Assembly: GCA_028292745.1 (NCBI GenBank)
Contig: JAQGLT010000098.1
Location: forward strand, 1-46,341
Length of the DNA stretch: 46,341 nucleotides
Direction of reading: 5' to 3'
Source of the DNA: Polaromonas sp.
Lineage (GTDB): Bacteria; Pseudomonadota; Gammaproteobacteria; Burkholderiales; Burkholderiaceae_C
Shown: piece by piece, positions 1 to 6,460 of the stretch
Position numbering within the stretch: the stretch's first letter is position 1
How the letters are laid out: each line of letters begins with the position of its first letter
Translations under genes and position numbers: made by a program
The notes under the pieces: model-generated
Database searches by the model: none
The model's input: only the letters and a program-made list of their open reading frames with translations
What the model was told of the DNA's origin: nothing

Positions 1-2
1 TG

Positions 3-461
3 CGGCCGGTCTCGCCGCTGGCCTGGCTGCCGATTGGCCTGCTGGTGTTCAAGGGCGCCGACCCGGCCGCGATCTGGACGATTTTCATCTGCTCGATCTG
101 GCCCATGGTCATCAACACCGCCGTCGGCGTGCAGCGGGTGCCGCAGGACTACATGAACGTGGCGCGGGTGCTGAACCTGTCCGAATGGAAGATCGTCACC
201 AGGATTTTGTTCCCCTCGGTGCTGCCGTACATGCTGACCGGCGTGCGGCTGGCCGTGGGCACCGCCTGGCTGGTGATTGTCGCGGCCGAGATGCTGACCG
301 GCGGCGTCGGGATCGGCTTCTGGGTCTGGGACGAATGGAACAACCTGAACGTCAAGAACATCATCATCGCGATTTTCGTGATCGGCATCGTCGGCCTGGT
401 GCTGGAATTTGCCCTGATCAAGCTCGCCACCGCGTTCACGTTTGAAGAAGTCAGGAACTGA
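3..461 (+). CDS. nrtB: Nitrate ABC transporter permease, C-terminal part
   Basis: This is the inner-membrane permease of the ABC nitrate/nitrite (NrtABC-type) importer; only the C-terminal 152 residues are in the window. The reading frame is open from the first bases, and the first residues read RPVSPLAWLPIGLL, a stretch typical of NrtB/SsuC-like permeases. The binding-protein-dependent transport loop follows (VPQDYMNVARVLNLSEW, then ILFPSVLPYMLTGVRLAVG), corresponding to the EAA motif that docks on the ATPase. Several hydrophobic segments follow, and the stop lies 28 bases before the ATPase start, so the two are co-transcribed. The substrate is inferred from the nitrate-assimilation context (narK, nirBD, nasA downstream). 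The 5' end is cut by the window edge, not by mutation. Confidence 0.9.
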   Translation, partial: RPVSPLAWLPIGLLVFKGADPAAIWTIFICSIWPMVINTAVGVQRVPQDYMNVARVLNLSEWKIVTRILFPSVLPYMLTGVRLAVGTAWLVIVAAEMLTGGVGIGFWVWDEWNNLNVKNIIIAIFVIGIVGLVLEFALIKLATAFTFEEVRN

Positions 462-489
462 CCTGGCGCCCCACCCAAGGAACACCGAC

Positions 490-1305
490 ATGAACACCCC
501 AGTCCACCCCAAGTACATCGACCTCCAGAATGTCGAGCAGGTCTTCAAGACCAAAAAGGGTCCGTTCTGCGCGCTGCAGAACGTCAACCTGACGGTCGCC
601 AAGGGCGAATTCGTCGCCCTCATCGGCCACTCAGGCTGCGGCAAGTCCACGCTGCTCAACCTGATCGCCGGCCTGACCCAGCCCAGCCAGGGCGTGCTGC
701 TGTGCGCCAACCGCGAGATCGGCGGCCCCGGCCCCGAGCGCGCGGTGGTGTTTCAAAATCATTCGCTGCTGCCCTGGCTGACCTGCTTTGAAAATGTTTA
801 TCTGGCGGTGGAACGCGTGTTCTCGGCCACCGAGAACAAGGCCCGGCTCAAGGCGCGCACCGATGCGGCGCTGGCGATGGTCGGCTTGACCGCAGCGGCG
901 CAAAAGCGGCCCGGCGAGATTTCGGGCGGCATGAAGCAGCGCGTCGGCATCGCCCGGGCGCTGTCGATGGAGCCCAAGGTGCTGCTGCTCGACGAGCCGT
1001 TCGGCGCGCTCGATGCGCTGACCCGCGCCAAGCTGCAGGACGAGCTGCTGCAGATCGTGGCCAACACCCAGAGCACAGTGGTCATGGTGACGCACGATGT
1101 CGATGAAGCCGTGCTGCTGAGCGACAAGATCGTGATGATGACCAACGGCCCGTCGGCGACGATTGGCGAGGTGCTGAGCGTCGAGCTGCCGCGCCCGCGC
1201 AACCGGGTCGCGCTGGCCGAAAGCACCCAGTACCTGCACTACCGCAAGGCGGTCATCGACTTTCTCTACACGCGCCAGGCGCATGTGGAAAAGCTGACCG
1301 CCTGA
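490..1305 (+). CDS. nrtC: Nitrate ABC transporter ATP-binding protein
   Basis: Cytoplasmic ATPase that powers nitrate import with NrtB. It has 271 residues, a single ABC domain without the NrtA-like extension of cyanobacterial NrtC, so it is closer in length to NrtD. Visible motifs are Walker A (GHSGCGKST), Q-loop (VVFQNHSLLPW), signature (SGGMKQRVGIARAL), Walker B and D-loop (VLLLDEPFGALDALTR) and the switch histidine (VTHDVDEA). I chose the ATG at 490 because AAGGA lies about 8 bases upstream and the ABC domain begins soon after. The longer frame from TTG 442 would overlap nrtB and adds no conserved residues. Gene symbol by context; nrtC and nrtD are used interchangeably for such single-domain proteins. 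Confidence 0.9.
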   Translation: MNTPVHPKYIDLQNVEQVFKTKKGPFCALQNVNLTVAKGEFVALIGHSGCGKSTLLNLIAGLTQPSQGVLLCANREIGGPGPERAVVFQNHSLLPWLTCFENVYLAVERVFSATENKARLKARTDAALAMVGLTAAAQKRPGEISGGMKQRVGIARALSMEPKVLLLDEPFGALDALTRAKLQDELLQIVANTQSTVVMVTHDVDEAVLLSDKIVMMTNGPSATIGEVLSVELPRPRNRVALAESTQYLHYRKAVIDFLYTRQAHVEKLTA

Positions 1306-1318
1306 TTTTCAAGGTGCG

Positions 1319-1375
1319 GCTCGAAACCACCTTCCTGCTTCATCCCCGCAAAAGCGGGTAACCGGGAGGTGATTG
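1319..1375. repeat. Short dispersed intergenic repeat with CCCGC-AAAA-GCGGG hairpin
   Basis: Between nrtC and narK lies a short element containing TCATCCCCGCAAAAGCGGG followed by TAACCGGGAGGTGA. The CCCGC/GCGGG arms form a small hairpin. The style matches the 'CCCGCnnnnGCGGG' dispersed repeats found in many betaproteobacteria. It could act as a processing or stability element between the two genes. Only one copy is present in this window, so the repeat status rests on recognition. Confidence 0.4.
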
Positions 1376-1412
1376 CTTTGCACATCATTCCTATTTTCAA
1401 GAAGCCCATCCC

Positions 1413-2627
1413 GTGAACTTCTTCAAGCAATTCCTCAAGTCGGGGCACTCCCCCACCCTGTTTGCCGCCTTCCTGTATTTTTCGTTTTCGTGCTGCATCT
1501 GGGTGCTCAACGGCGCCATGGCGCCCTTTATTTCCGAAACCTTCAACCTCACCCCGGCGCAAAAGGGGCTGATGCTGTCGATTCCAATCATTGCCGGGGC
1601 GCTGATGCGCTTTCCGCTGGGCCTGCTGTCGCAGTACATCGGCCGCAAGAACGCCACGCTGGTCGAGATGGGGCTGATTGCCGTCGCCATGCTGTTCGGC
1701 TTCTTCTTCGTCAAGAGCTTCAACGACCTGCTCGCCATGGGCGTGCTGCTGGGCATCGCCGGCGCCAGCTTCGGCGTGGCGCTGTCGCTGGGCTCGGGCT
1801 CGTTCCCGGCGCGGCACAAGGGGCTGGCGATGGGCCTGGTGGGGGCCGGCAATGTCGGCACGGCGGTGTCGGTGCTGATTGCGCCGCCGCTGGCGCAGGC
1901 CTTCGGCTGGACCGCGGTATACGGCTTTGCCGCCGCCGCCATCAGCATTCCGATGGTCGTGATGATCGTGTTCGCCAAAGAGCCCGGCGACCTGGACAAG
2001 CATGCCAGCTTCAAGCAGCACATCGCCTGCCTGTATGAGAAAGACGGCTGGGCCTTCAGCCTGATCTACGCGGTGACGTTCGGCGGCTTCATCGGCCTGG
2101 CGACGTTTTTGCCGACCTATTACCACGACCAGTTCTCGGTCAGCAAGGTGCAGGCCGGCCAGCTGACCATGCTGGCGGCCTTCATGGGCGCGGCGCTGCG
2201 CGTGTTCGGCGGCTGGATCTCCGACCGCTGGGGCGGCATCAACACGCTGACGGTGGTGCTGGTCACGGTGGCCGCCAGCTTGCTGCTGTGCGGCATGGCC
2301 GGCACCTCGCTGGTGGCAACCACGCTGCTGGTGATGCTGTGCTTCGCCGCCTTGGGCGCGGGCAACGGGGCCCTCTTTCAACTGGTCCCGCTGCGCTGGC
2401 CCCTGGCCACGGCGGTGGCCGGTTCGATGATCGGCGAGATCGGTGCCCTGGGCGGCGGCCTGGTGCCCAGCGCGATGGGCCTGTCCAAGCAATACGGCGG
2501 CAGCTATGCCTGGGGGTTCCTGCTGTTTGCCGGTCTGGCGCTGGCGATGCTGGTGATGCTGCGGGTGATGCAGATTCGCTGGACCCGCACCTGGGCTGAA
2601 AAGGGCGGACGGGCGCGCAGCGCCTGA
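1413..2627 (+). CDS. narK: NarK/NasA-family nitrate/nitrite MFS transporter
   Basis: Inner-membrane major facilitator protein of 404 residues with about twelve hydrophobic segments, of the nitrate/nitrite porter (NNP) family. The N-terminal part contains NLTPAQKGLMLSIPIIAGALMR and the family glycine-rich segment GSFPARHKGLAMGLVGAGNVGT. The second half has the typical FIGLATFLPTYYHDQF stretch and a conserved GGWISDRWGG cytoplasmic loop. The length fits NasA/NarK type I porters. The start is GTG at 1413 (VNFFKQFLKSGHSPTL), the only sensible start before the first membrane helix. It lies 107 bases after nrtC, with a repeat between. Both an ABC importer and this porter are present, so nitrate uptake is redundant or the porter handles nitrite. 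The direction of transport cannot be read from the sequence. Confidence 0.9.
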   Translation: MNFFKQFLKSGHSPTLFAAFLYFSFSCCIWVLNGAMAPFISETFNLTPAQKGLMLSIPIIAGALMRFPLGLLSQYIGRKNATLVEMGLIAVAMLFGFFFVKSFNDLLAMGVLLGIAGASFGVALSLGSGSFPARHKGLAMGLVGAGNVGTAVSVLIAPPLAQAFGWTAVYGFAAAAISIPMVVMIVFAKEPGDLDKHASFKQHIACLYEKDGWAFSLIYAVTFGGFIGLATFLPTYYHDQFSVSKVQAGQLTMLAAFMGAALRVFGGWISDRWGGINTLTVVLVTVAASLLLCGMAGTSLVATTLLVMLCFAALGAGNGALFQLVPLRWPLATAVAGSMIGEIGALGGGLVPSAMGLSKQYGGSYAWGFLLFAGLALAMLVMLRVMQIRWTRTWAEKGGRARSA

Positions 2628-3066
2628 GCGAAGCAATGCAAAGCGCAGGGTGCTTTTGCCACCCTTTTGCAAGGCCAGAGCGGTTTCACCCTCACGGGCA
2701 ACAGAAAAGCCGGGCCGCCTTGTTGCTCCTGAATTCATAGCTGCCTGCCAAGTCTCTGCCTGCGCTGGAGCCCGTTTTGATCAGAAACTGCGCATTTTCC
2801 TGGCTTTCCCGGTATTTCTTCTTCACCCAGCGGGGGGAAGGAGCCAGGCGGGGCCACGGCCACAAGGTGTTGCGATTCAGCAACTTTTGCCACCCGCCAG
2901 CGCGTCGCCTGCACAGACAGCGCGGAAAATGCATAGGCGCCTAGCGCGCGCCTGAAGCACCCTGGCGCTTGACCGCGTGGTCACTGACCGGACTTGGGCT
3001 TTGTCCGCGCAAATCCAGCGTCGGCCGTTATAGGGGCAGGCTTACCAGCTACAGGGAGTGACTGCA
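2628..3066. other. Gene-free interval holding repeat elements
   Basis: I see no convincing gene here. It contains one copy of the ATAGCTG dispersed repeat (2724-2787). Further on is a C/G-rich stretch (around 2823-2865, CACCCAGCGGGGGGAAGGAGCC) that resembles the C-rich hairpin repeat inserted in nasA. The last 60 bases before the next gene presumably hold its promoter, but no confident -35/-10 pair is visible. Confidence 0.5.
2724..2787 (+). repeat. ATAGCTG dispersed repeat, copy 1
   Basis: Reads GCTCCTGAATTCATAGCTG, then CCTGCCAAGTCTCTGCCTGCGC, then TGGAGCCCGTTTTGATCAG. This matches the family pattern GCTAT-N(6-9)-ATAGCTG ... GCGC ... (A/G)AGnCC-TTTTGA. Intergenic. Confidence 0.7.
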
Positions 3067-3318
3067 ATGCACCAACATGAAAACCGGGCGGCAGCGGCCC
3101 AGGCGACAAACGGCTCCGACAGGCCAGTGCCGCTCCTGGCAGAGGTTGATTTCAAATGGCTGATGGCCGGACAGGGCTGGTGGATCGATCCGGCCCGGTT
3201 TCACCAGGACCCGGCGTATGCCGGCCACTTTTTAAAGCTGGCCCTGGCCTCGCCCTCCAGGGCCTTGCGCGATTGCGCGGCGTCCTTGCTGAGCCTGGTT
3301 GACGGCCGGGCGCGCTGA
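3067..3318 (+). CDS. Small conserved hypothetical protein
   Basis: An 83-residue soluble protein with no recognised domain. The central part, VDFKWLMAGQGWWIDPARFH, is tryptophan-rich and looks conserved rather than random. The C-terminal half is a helical ALASPSRALRDCAASLL segment. I chose ATG 3067 because AGGGAG lies about 11 bases upstream; GTG 3058 would add three residues. It sits between the nitrate transporters and the regulatory kinase gene, convergent with the DUF3606 gene. I recall similar small proteins in nitrate-assimilation loci of related bacteria, but cannot verify this here. Confidence 0.6.
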   Translation: MHQHENRAAAAQATNGSDRPVPLLAEVDFKWLMAGQGWWIDPARFHQDPAYAGHFLKLALASPSRALRDCAASLLSLVDGRAR

Positions 3319-3406
3319 AGCGCCATGCGCCGGGCCGATGCCGGCCAGGCTTCAGGCTGAGCCGCCGCCTCTCGCGCCAGTCCGAAAAGCACGGCATCCA
3401 GGCCGG

Positions 3407-3607
3407 TCAACGCTTTGGCAAGGCCTTGCCCGCAGACTCCAGGTGGTCGCGCACCGCGCTGACGTGGTTGCCGACCTCGGCCACGGCCTGTATCAGCTCG
3501 GCCTCGGTGATGCTGAACTCCTTGCACCAGTACGCGCGCTCAAGCGAGTCCAGGGTTTCGACGCGACCGGGGTCGAGCGGTTGATAAGAAGTCGGATCGA
3601 CAGGCAT
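3407..3607 (-). CDS. DUF3606 domain-containing small protein
   Basis: A 66-residue protein whose body (LERAYWCKEFSITEAELIQAV) followed by AEVGNHVSAVRDHLE matches the DUF3606 pattern: an acidic Tyr-Trp-Cys-Lys core, a helix-turn-helix-like 'TEAEL..AV..VG' segment and a final V-R-x-H-L. The function of the family is unknown; the fold suggests a small helical, possibly nucleic-acid-binding or stress-associated protein. A strong ribosome site (GAGGAGG) precedes the ATG at 3607. It ends 79 bases after the kinase gene begins its own upstream region, in the same orientation as the kinase and CBS genes. Confidence 0.8.
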   Translation of the reverse strand: MPVDPTSYQPLDPGRVETLDSLERAYWCKEFSITEAELIQAVAEVGNHVSAVRDHLESAGKALPKR

Positions 3608-3698
3608 GGCGCCTCCTCTTCAGTGAATGGGCCGGACAGGTTAGCGGCGTTCAACCCGGCAGGCAATACCGTCTTTTGCGCGCCTGCCTGTTGGGCGT

Positions 3699-5450
3699 TT
3701 ATTTCGGCAAAAACAGCAGCCAGTACACCAGCAGCAAATTAAACAGCGCCGACACCGCCAGCGCGACTTTCCAGACTGCCGCCGGGTCGCGCAGCATCAG
3801 CGGCGTGGGCTGCGGCGCGGTCAGGGGCCGCGACGCGCCGCGCTCCAGCGCCAGCAGCAACTCCTCGGCCGTTTCAAACCGCTGGCGCTTGTCGCGCGCG
3901 ACGGCCTTGAGCACGATGTGGTCCAGCCAGATCGGCACCTCGGGGTTGAGGCGGCTGGGCGCCACCGGGTCGCGGTGGTAGCGGCCGGCCTGGTAAGGCA
4001 GCACTTCGCCATACGGCAGGCGGGCGGTCAGCAGCTGGTAGAGCGTCACGCCCAGCGCGAACAGATCGCTTTGCGCATCGGGCAGCTCCTCCTGGCCGCC
4101 GGCCCCCTGCACGCTGAACCCCCATTGCTCGGGGTTGATGAAGCTCGGCGTGCCGGCATGCAGCCGGCGCATCGCCTCGGGCTCGCGCCCGCTCAGCGCC
4201 ACGCCCAGGTCGAGCAGGCGCAGCACGCCGTCCTCGCCCTGGTGCAAATTGGCCGGCTTGATGTCGCGGTGGATCACGCACTGGCGGTGCAGCCGGCCCA
4301 GCGCCCGGACGGTCTGGGTCGCCGCGCCCAGGGCCTGGCGAACGCTGAACCGGTGGCCGCGCGCCAGCAGCTGCTGCAGGGTTTCGCCGGCGTGCCAGTC
4401 GTACAGCAGGTAAAAGGCCGTGCGCTCCCGCCCGCCCGGCAGGCGCTCGTGAAGATGCACCAGATAGTCGGCCGCCTGGCCGCTTTGCATGCGGGCCGCC
4501 AGCCAGGCCTCATGCGCCAGCATGGCGCGCTCCTCTGCATCATGGGCCCGCGCCGGGTGCAGGGTCTTGAGCGCATAGAGCGTCCGGCTGCCGGGCCCCC
4601 GCACCTGGTACAGCACGTTGATGCCGTTGTCGGCCACCGTGGCGGTCACGCACAGGCCGTCGATCATCTCGCCCACCTTCAGGCGCGGCGCAACCGGCAG
4701 GCGTTGCGCGCTGCGGCAGACATCCTGCAGGCTCGCATCCAGCAGGCCCAGCACCCGCACGACGACGGCGGTGACGTTGTCGCCGCTGCCCGCGGCCAGG
4801 GCGGCATCCACCAGGCTCCGGCTGGCCAGCTGGGCGCTTGTTTGCATGCCCGGCAGGCCGGCCAGCGCCTGGAGCCGGCCTGCCGGCAGCGCGCCATGCA
4901 CCCCGTCGGTGACGAGCACGAACACATCGCCCACCAGCAGCTCGTCCTGCAGGTAATCCACCACCACATGGTCCTCGGCCCCGACCGAGCGCAGCAGCTG
5001 GTGCCGCAAATCCGGGTGATTGACCACATGGTCATGGGTGAGCTGGCGAAGCGCGTCGCCGCGCAGCAGGTAGGCCCGCGAGTCGCCGACATGCGCCAGG
5101 GTGTAGGACTGGCCGCGCAGCACCAGCGCGGTCAGCGTCGTCAGCCCCATGACCGGCTGGCGGCGCCGGTTGATGCCGGCCAGCCAGGTGTTTTGCGCCC
5201 GGATGATGCGGTCCATCGCCACCGTGGTGTCCCAGGTTTCGGGCGTGGCGTAGTAGTCGCGCACCAGACTGGTGACGGTGGTCTGCGCCGCCTCCCTGCC
5301 CATGCCGCCGGCGCTCACCCCGTCGGCAATCGCCACGATGGAGCCCATGCCGTCTTGCCCAGGCCCGGGCAGCATGGCGGCGCAAAAATCCTCATTCAGG
5401 GGCTTGCGCCCGCCCAGGGTCGCGAAGCCGATGTCTAGGTGGAAAGCCAT
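3699..5450 (-). CDS. PP2C phosphatase / Ser-Thr protein kinase fusion, tail-anchored
   Basis: A 583-residue regulatory protein joining two opposing activities. Residues 1 to about 240 are a PP2C (PPM) phosphatase with metal-binding aspartates in ADGVSAGGMG, HVGDSRAYLL, VTDGVHG and SGDNVTAVVV. Residues about 265-530 are a Hanks-type kinase with the beta-3 lysine (LYALKTLHP), catalytic loop HRDIKPANLH, metal loop DLG in place of DFG, and GTPSFINPEQWG in place of the usual APE. A single hydrophobic helix at about 560-580 (ALFNLLLVYWLLFLP) ends the protein, so it is probably tail-anchored with both domains in the cytoplasm. Such fusions recur in nitrate-assimilation clusters. Likely targets (transporters, the CBS protein or reductases) are inference. 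The key catalytic residues are present, so neither half looks dead. Confidence 0.92.
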   Translation of the reverse strand: MAFHLDIGFATLGGRKPLNEDFCAAMLPGPGQDGMGSIVAIADGVSAGGMGREAAQTTVTSLVRDYYATPETWDTTVAMDRIIRAQNTWLAGINRRRQPVMGLTTLTALVLRGQSYTLAHVGDSRAYLLRGDALRQLTHDHVVNHPDLRHQLLRSVGAEDHVVVDYLQDELLVGDVFVLVTDGVHGALPAGRLQALAGLPGMQTSAQLASRSLVDAALAAGSGDNVTAVVVRVLGLLDASLQDVCRSAQRLPVAPRLKVGEMIDGLCVTATVADNGINVLYQVRGPGSRTLYALKTLHPARAHDAEERAMLAHEAWLAARMQSGQAADYLVHLHERLPGGRERTAFYLLYDWHAGETLQQLLARGHRFSVRQALGAATQTVRALGRLHRQCVIHRDIKPANLHQGEDGVLRLLDLGVALSGREPEAMRRLHAGTPSFINPEQWGFSVQGAGGQEELPDAQSDLFALGVTLYQLLTARLPYGEVLPYQAGRYHRDPVAPSRLNPEVPIWLDHIVLKAVARDKRQRFETAEELLLALERGASRPLTAPQPTPLMLRDPAAVWKVALAVSALFNLLLVYWLLFLPK

Positions 5451-5546
5451 GCACCCAGCCTAGCAAGTTTCATGCATGCGTTTGGTGCATCGCGCGGCCA
5501 TCGGCGTGCGGTTGCGTCAGGCCGCATGCCATGCGGTGCCGCAAGC

Positions 5547-5987
5547 TCAGCCGCGTTGGCCCGAAATGTAGTGCTCCAGCTGCTCGATGACGAATTTCTG
5601 CTCTGAAATGATGTCCTTCACCAGATCGCCGATCGAGATCAGGCCGATCAGCCGGTCTTTTTCCACCACGGGCAGGTGGCGCAGCCGGTTGTCGGTCATC
5701 AGCGCCATGCATTCCTCGCTGGTCTGGGTCGGCTTGACGAACATGACCGAGGTGGTCATGACATCGCGCACCTGGGTCAGCGCCGAGGTGCGCCCCTTCA
5801 GCGCGATCTTGCGGGCGTAATCGCGCTCGGTCACGATGCCGACCACCGCGCCGCCCTGCAGCACCAGCAAGGCGCCGATGTCCTTGTCGGCCATGCGTTG
5901 CAGCGCATCGAATACCGAGTCGTCGGGCCCGATGGCGTGCACGGTATTGTCGGGTTTGGTCTTAAGAATGTCGGCTACAACGGTCAT
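5547..5987 (-). CDS. CBS domain pair protein
   Basis: A 146-residue cytoplasmic protein made almost entirely of two tandem CBS domains. The first spans about residues 8-65 (PDDSVFDALQRMADKDIGALLV, VGIVTERDYARK). The second spans about residues 75-130 (RDVMTTSVMFVKPTQTSEECM, RHLPVVEKDRLIGLISIGDL). CBS pairs bind adenosine nucleotides and usually act as energy or ligand sensors. The ATG at 5987 has a GGGAG ribosome site 8 bases upstream. It is in the same orientation as the phosphatase-kinase, 96 bases ahead of it, so the two may be co-transcribed and work together in the nitrate locus. No catalytic domain is attached. Its specific partner is unknown. Confidence 0.88.
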   Translation of the reverse strand: MTVVADILKTKPDNTVHAIGPDDSVFDALQRMADKDIGALLVLQGGAVVGIVTERDYARKIALKGRTSALTQVRDVMTTSVMFVKPTQTSEECMALMTDNRLRHLPVVEKDRLIGLISIGDLVKDIISEQKFVIEQLEHYISGQRG

Positions 5988-6207
5988 GCGGTTACTCCCT
6001 CGAAATGATGACCGTCAAGTTTCAGGCCATATGCAATGCCAAGCAATAGCTGGGCCCGCCTGGAAGGCATCTTTTCGGTGCGGCCGGTTCTTTCTGCCGG
6101 TTTTTTTTCTTTATTGGCTGGGTTCTGCTGGGCCAGCCAAGCCGGCCACAGCCATGCACAGCCTGGATGCGCACATGCACCACTCTGGCACCCCGCGCCA
6201 GACCTAT

Positions 6208-6270
6208 GCTTCTTTTTTAATAGCATCAGGCCCTTTTGATACAAGCGCCGGAAGCTGTTTTCATGCAAAT
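6208..6270 (+). repeat. ATAGCTG dispersed repeat, copy 2 (diverged)
   Basis: Reads TTTTTTAATAGCATCAGG, then TTTTGATACAAGCGCCGGAAGC, then TGTTTTCATGCAAAT. The ATAGC, the AAGCGCCGG block and the terminal TTTT-CA fit the family, but the inner GCGC is degraded. It lies immediately upstream of the sigma-54 promoter of nirB, where activator sites would be expected. Confidence 0.5.
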
Positions 6271-6290
6271 TCCCGCACGGCGCAGGCAGC

Positions 6291-6306
6291 TGGCACGCCC
6301 CTTGCA
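6291..6306 (+). promoter_or_regulatory. Sigma-54 (RpoN) promoter of nirB-nirD-nasA
   Basis: TGGCACGCCCCTTGCA matches the -24/-12 consensus TGGCACG-N4-TTGCW exactly, with GG and GC elements separated by 10 bases. Transcription would start near 6317. This fits nitrogen control through NtrC and RpoN. The upstream 300 bases would hold enhancer sites, but I could not identify a clear NtrC palindrome. Confidence 0.85.
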
Positions 6307-6317
6307 TGATTGCTGGC

Positions 6318-6441
6318 GCGGCCGATGCTGGCCGCACGCAGGCCCGATGCAATGGCGGATCGGGCCGACAGGACGATGGCGTCCCCACGGCAGTACCGGC
6401 CAGAGGCCTGTGCACCCCGTGCGGATGCCTTTTTTGTTTTT
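6318..6441 (+). promoter_or_regulatory. nirB leader: hairpins plus attenuator (candidate ANTAR/NasT-responsive)
   Basis: The predicted transcript leader has three hairpins and a terminator. Hairpin 1 (6318-6335) is GCGGCC-GATGCT-GGCCGC, at the very 5' end. Hairpin 2 (6341-6366) has perfect 8-base arms GGCCCGAT/ATCGGGCC, and an inner C-G pair (6350/6357) closes the six-base loop AATGGC, with A at position 1 and G at position 4. Hairpin 3 (6371-6384) is GGAC-GATGGC-GTCC. The last (6404-6430, AGGC...GCAC-CCC-GTGC...GCCT) runs into TTTTTT-G-TTTT, an intrinsic terminator 20 bases before the nirB ATG. Paired hexaloop hairpins with A1/G4 before a terminator are the known target of ANTAR antiterminators NasR/NasT. 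That identity is inferred; the sequence shows the hairpins, not the binding. Confidence 0.6.
6404..6441 (+). terminator. Attenuator terminator in nirB leader
   Basis: Stem AGGC (6404-6407) with GCCT (6427-6430) encloses GCAC-CCC-GTGC and is followed by a run of T. It sits between the sigma-54 promoter and the nirB start, so it must be read through for expression. This is the mark of an attenuation switch rather than a gene-end terminator. Confidence 0.65.
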
Positions 6442-6460
6442 CGAACTGCCTACGGGGGTC

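Noticed and set aside
1266..2738. Long minus-strand open frame opposite narK (490 codons)
   Set aside because: High-GC shadow: Gln/His/Arg/Gly-rich, no domain, wholly antisense to a well-supported transporter gene.
3918..5438. Long plus-strand open frame opposite the phosphatase-kinase
   Set aside because: Composition (His, Gln, Arg, Ala) typical of antisense shadows; the minus-strand gene has clear catalytic motifs.
6090..6118. Terminator with CCGG repeats and T-run upstream of nirB
   Set aside because: CCGG...CCGG followed by eight T gives only a 4-base stem with wobble pairs; it lies upstream of the sigma-54 promoter and ends no known gene on that strand.
6236..6460. N-terminal extension of nirB frame
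   Set aside because: The extension covers the sigma-54 promoter and the attenuator hairpins; the flavoprotein fold starts at 6461.
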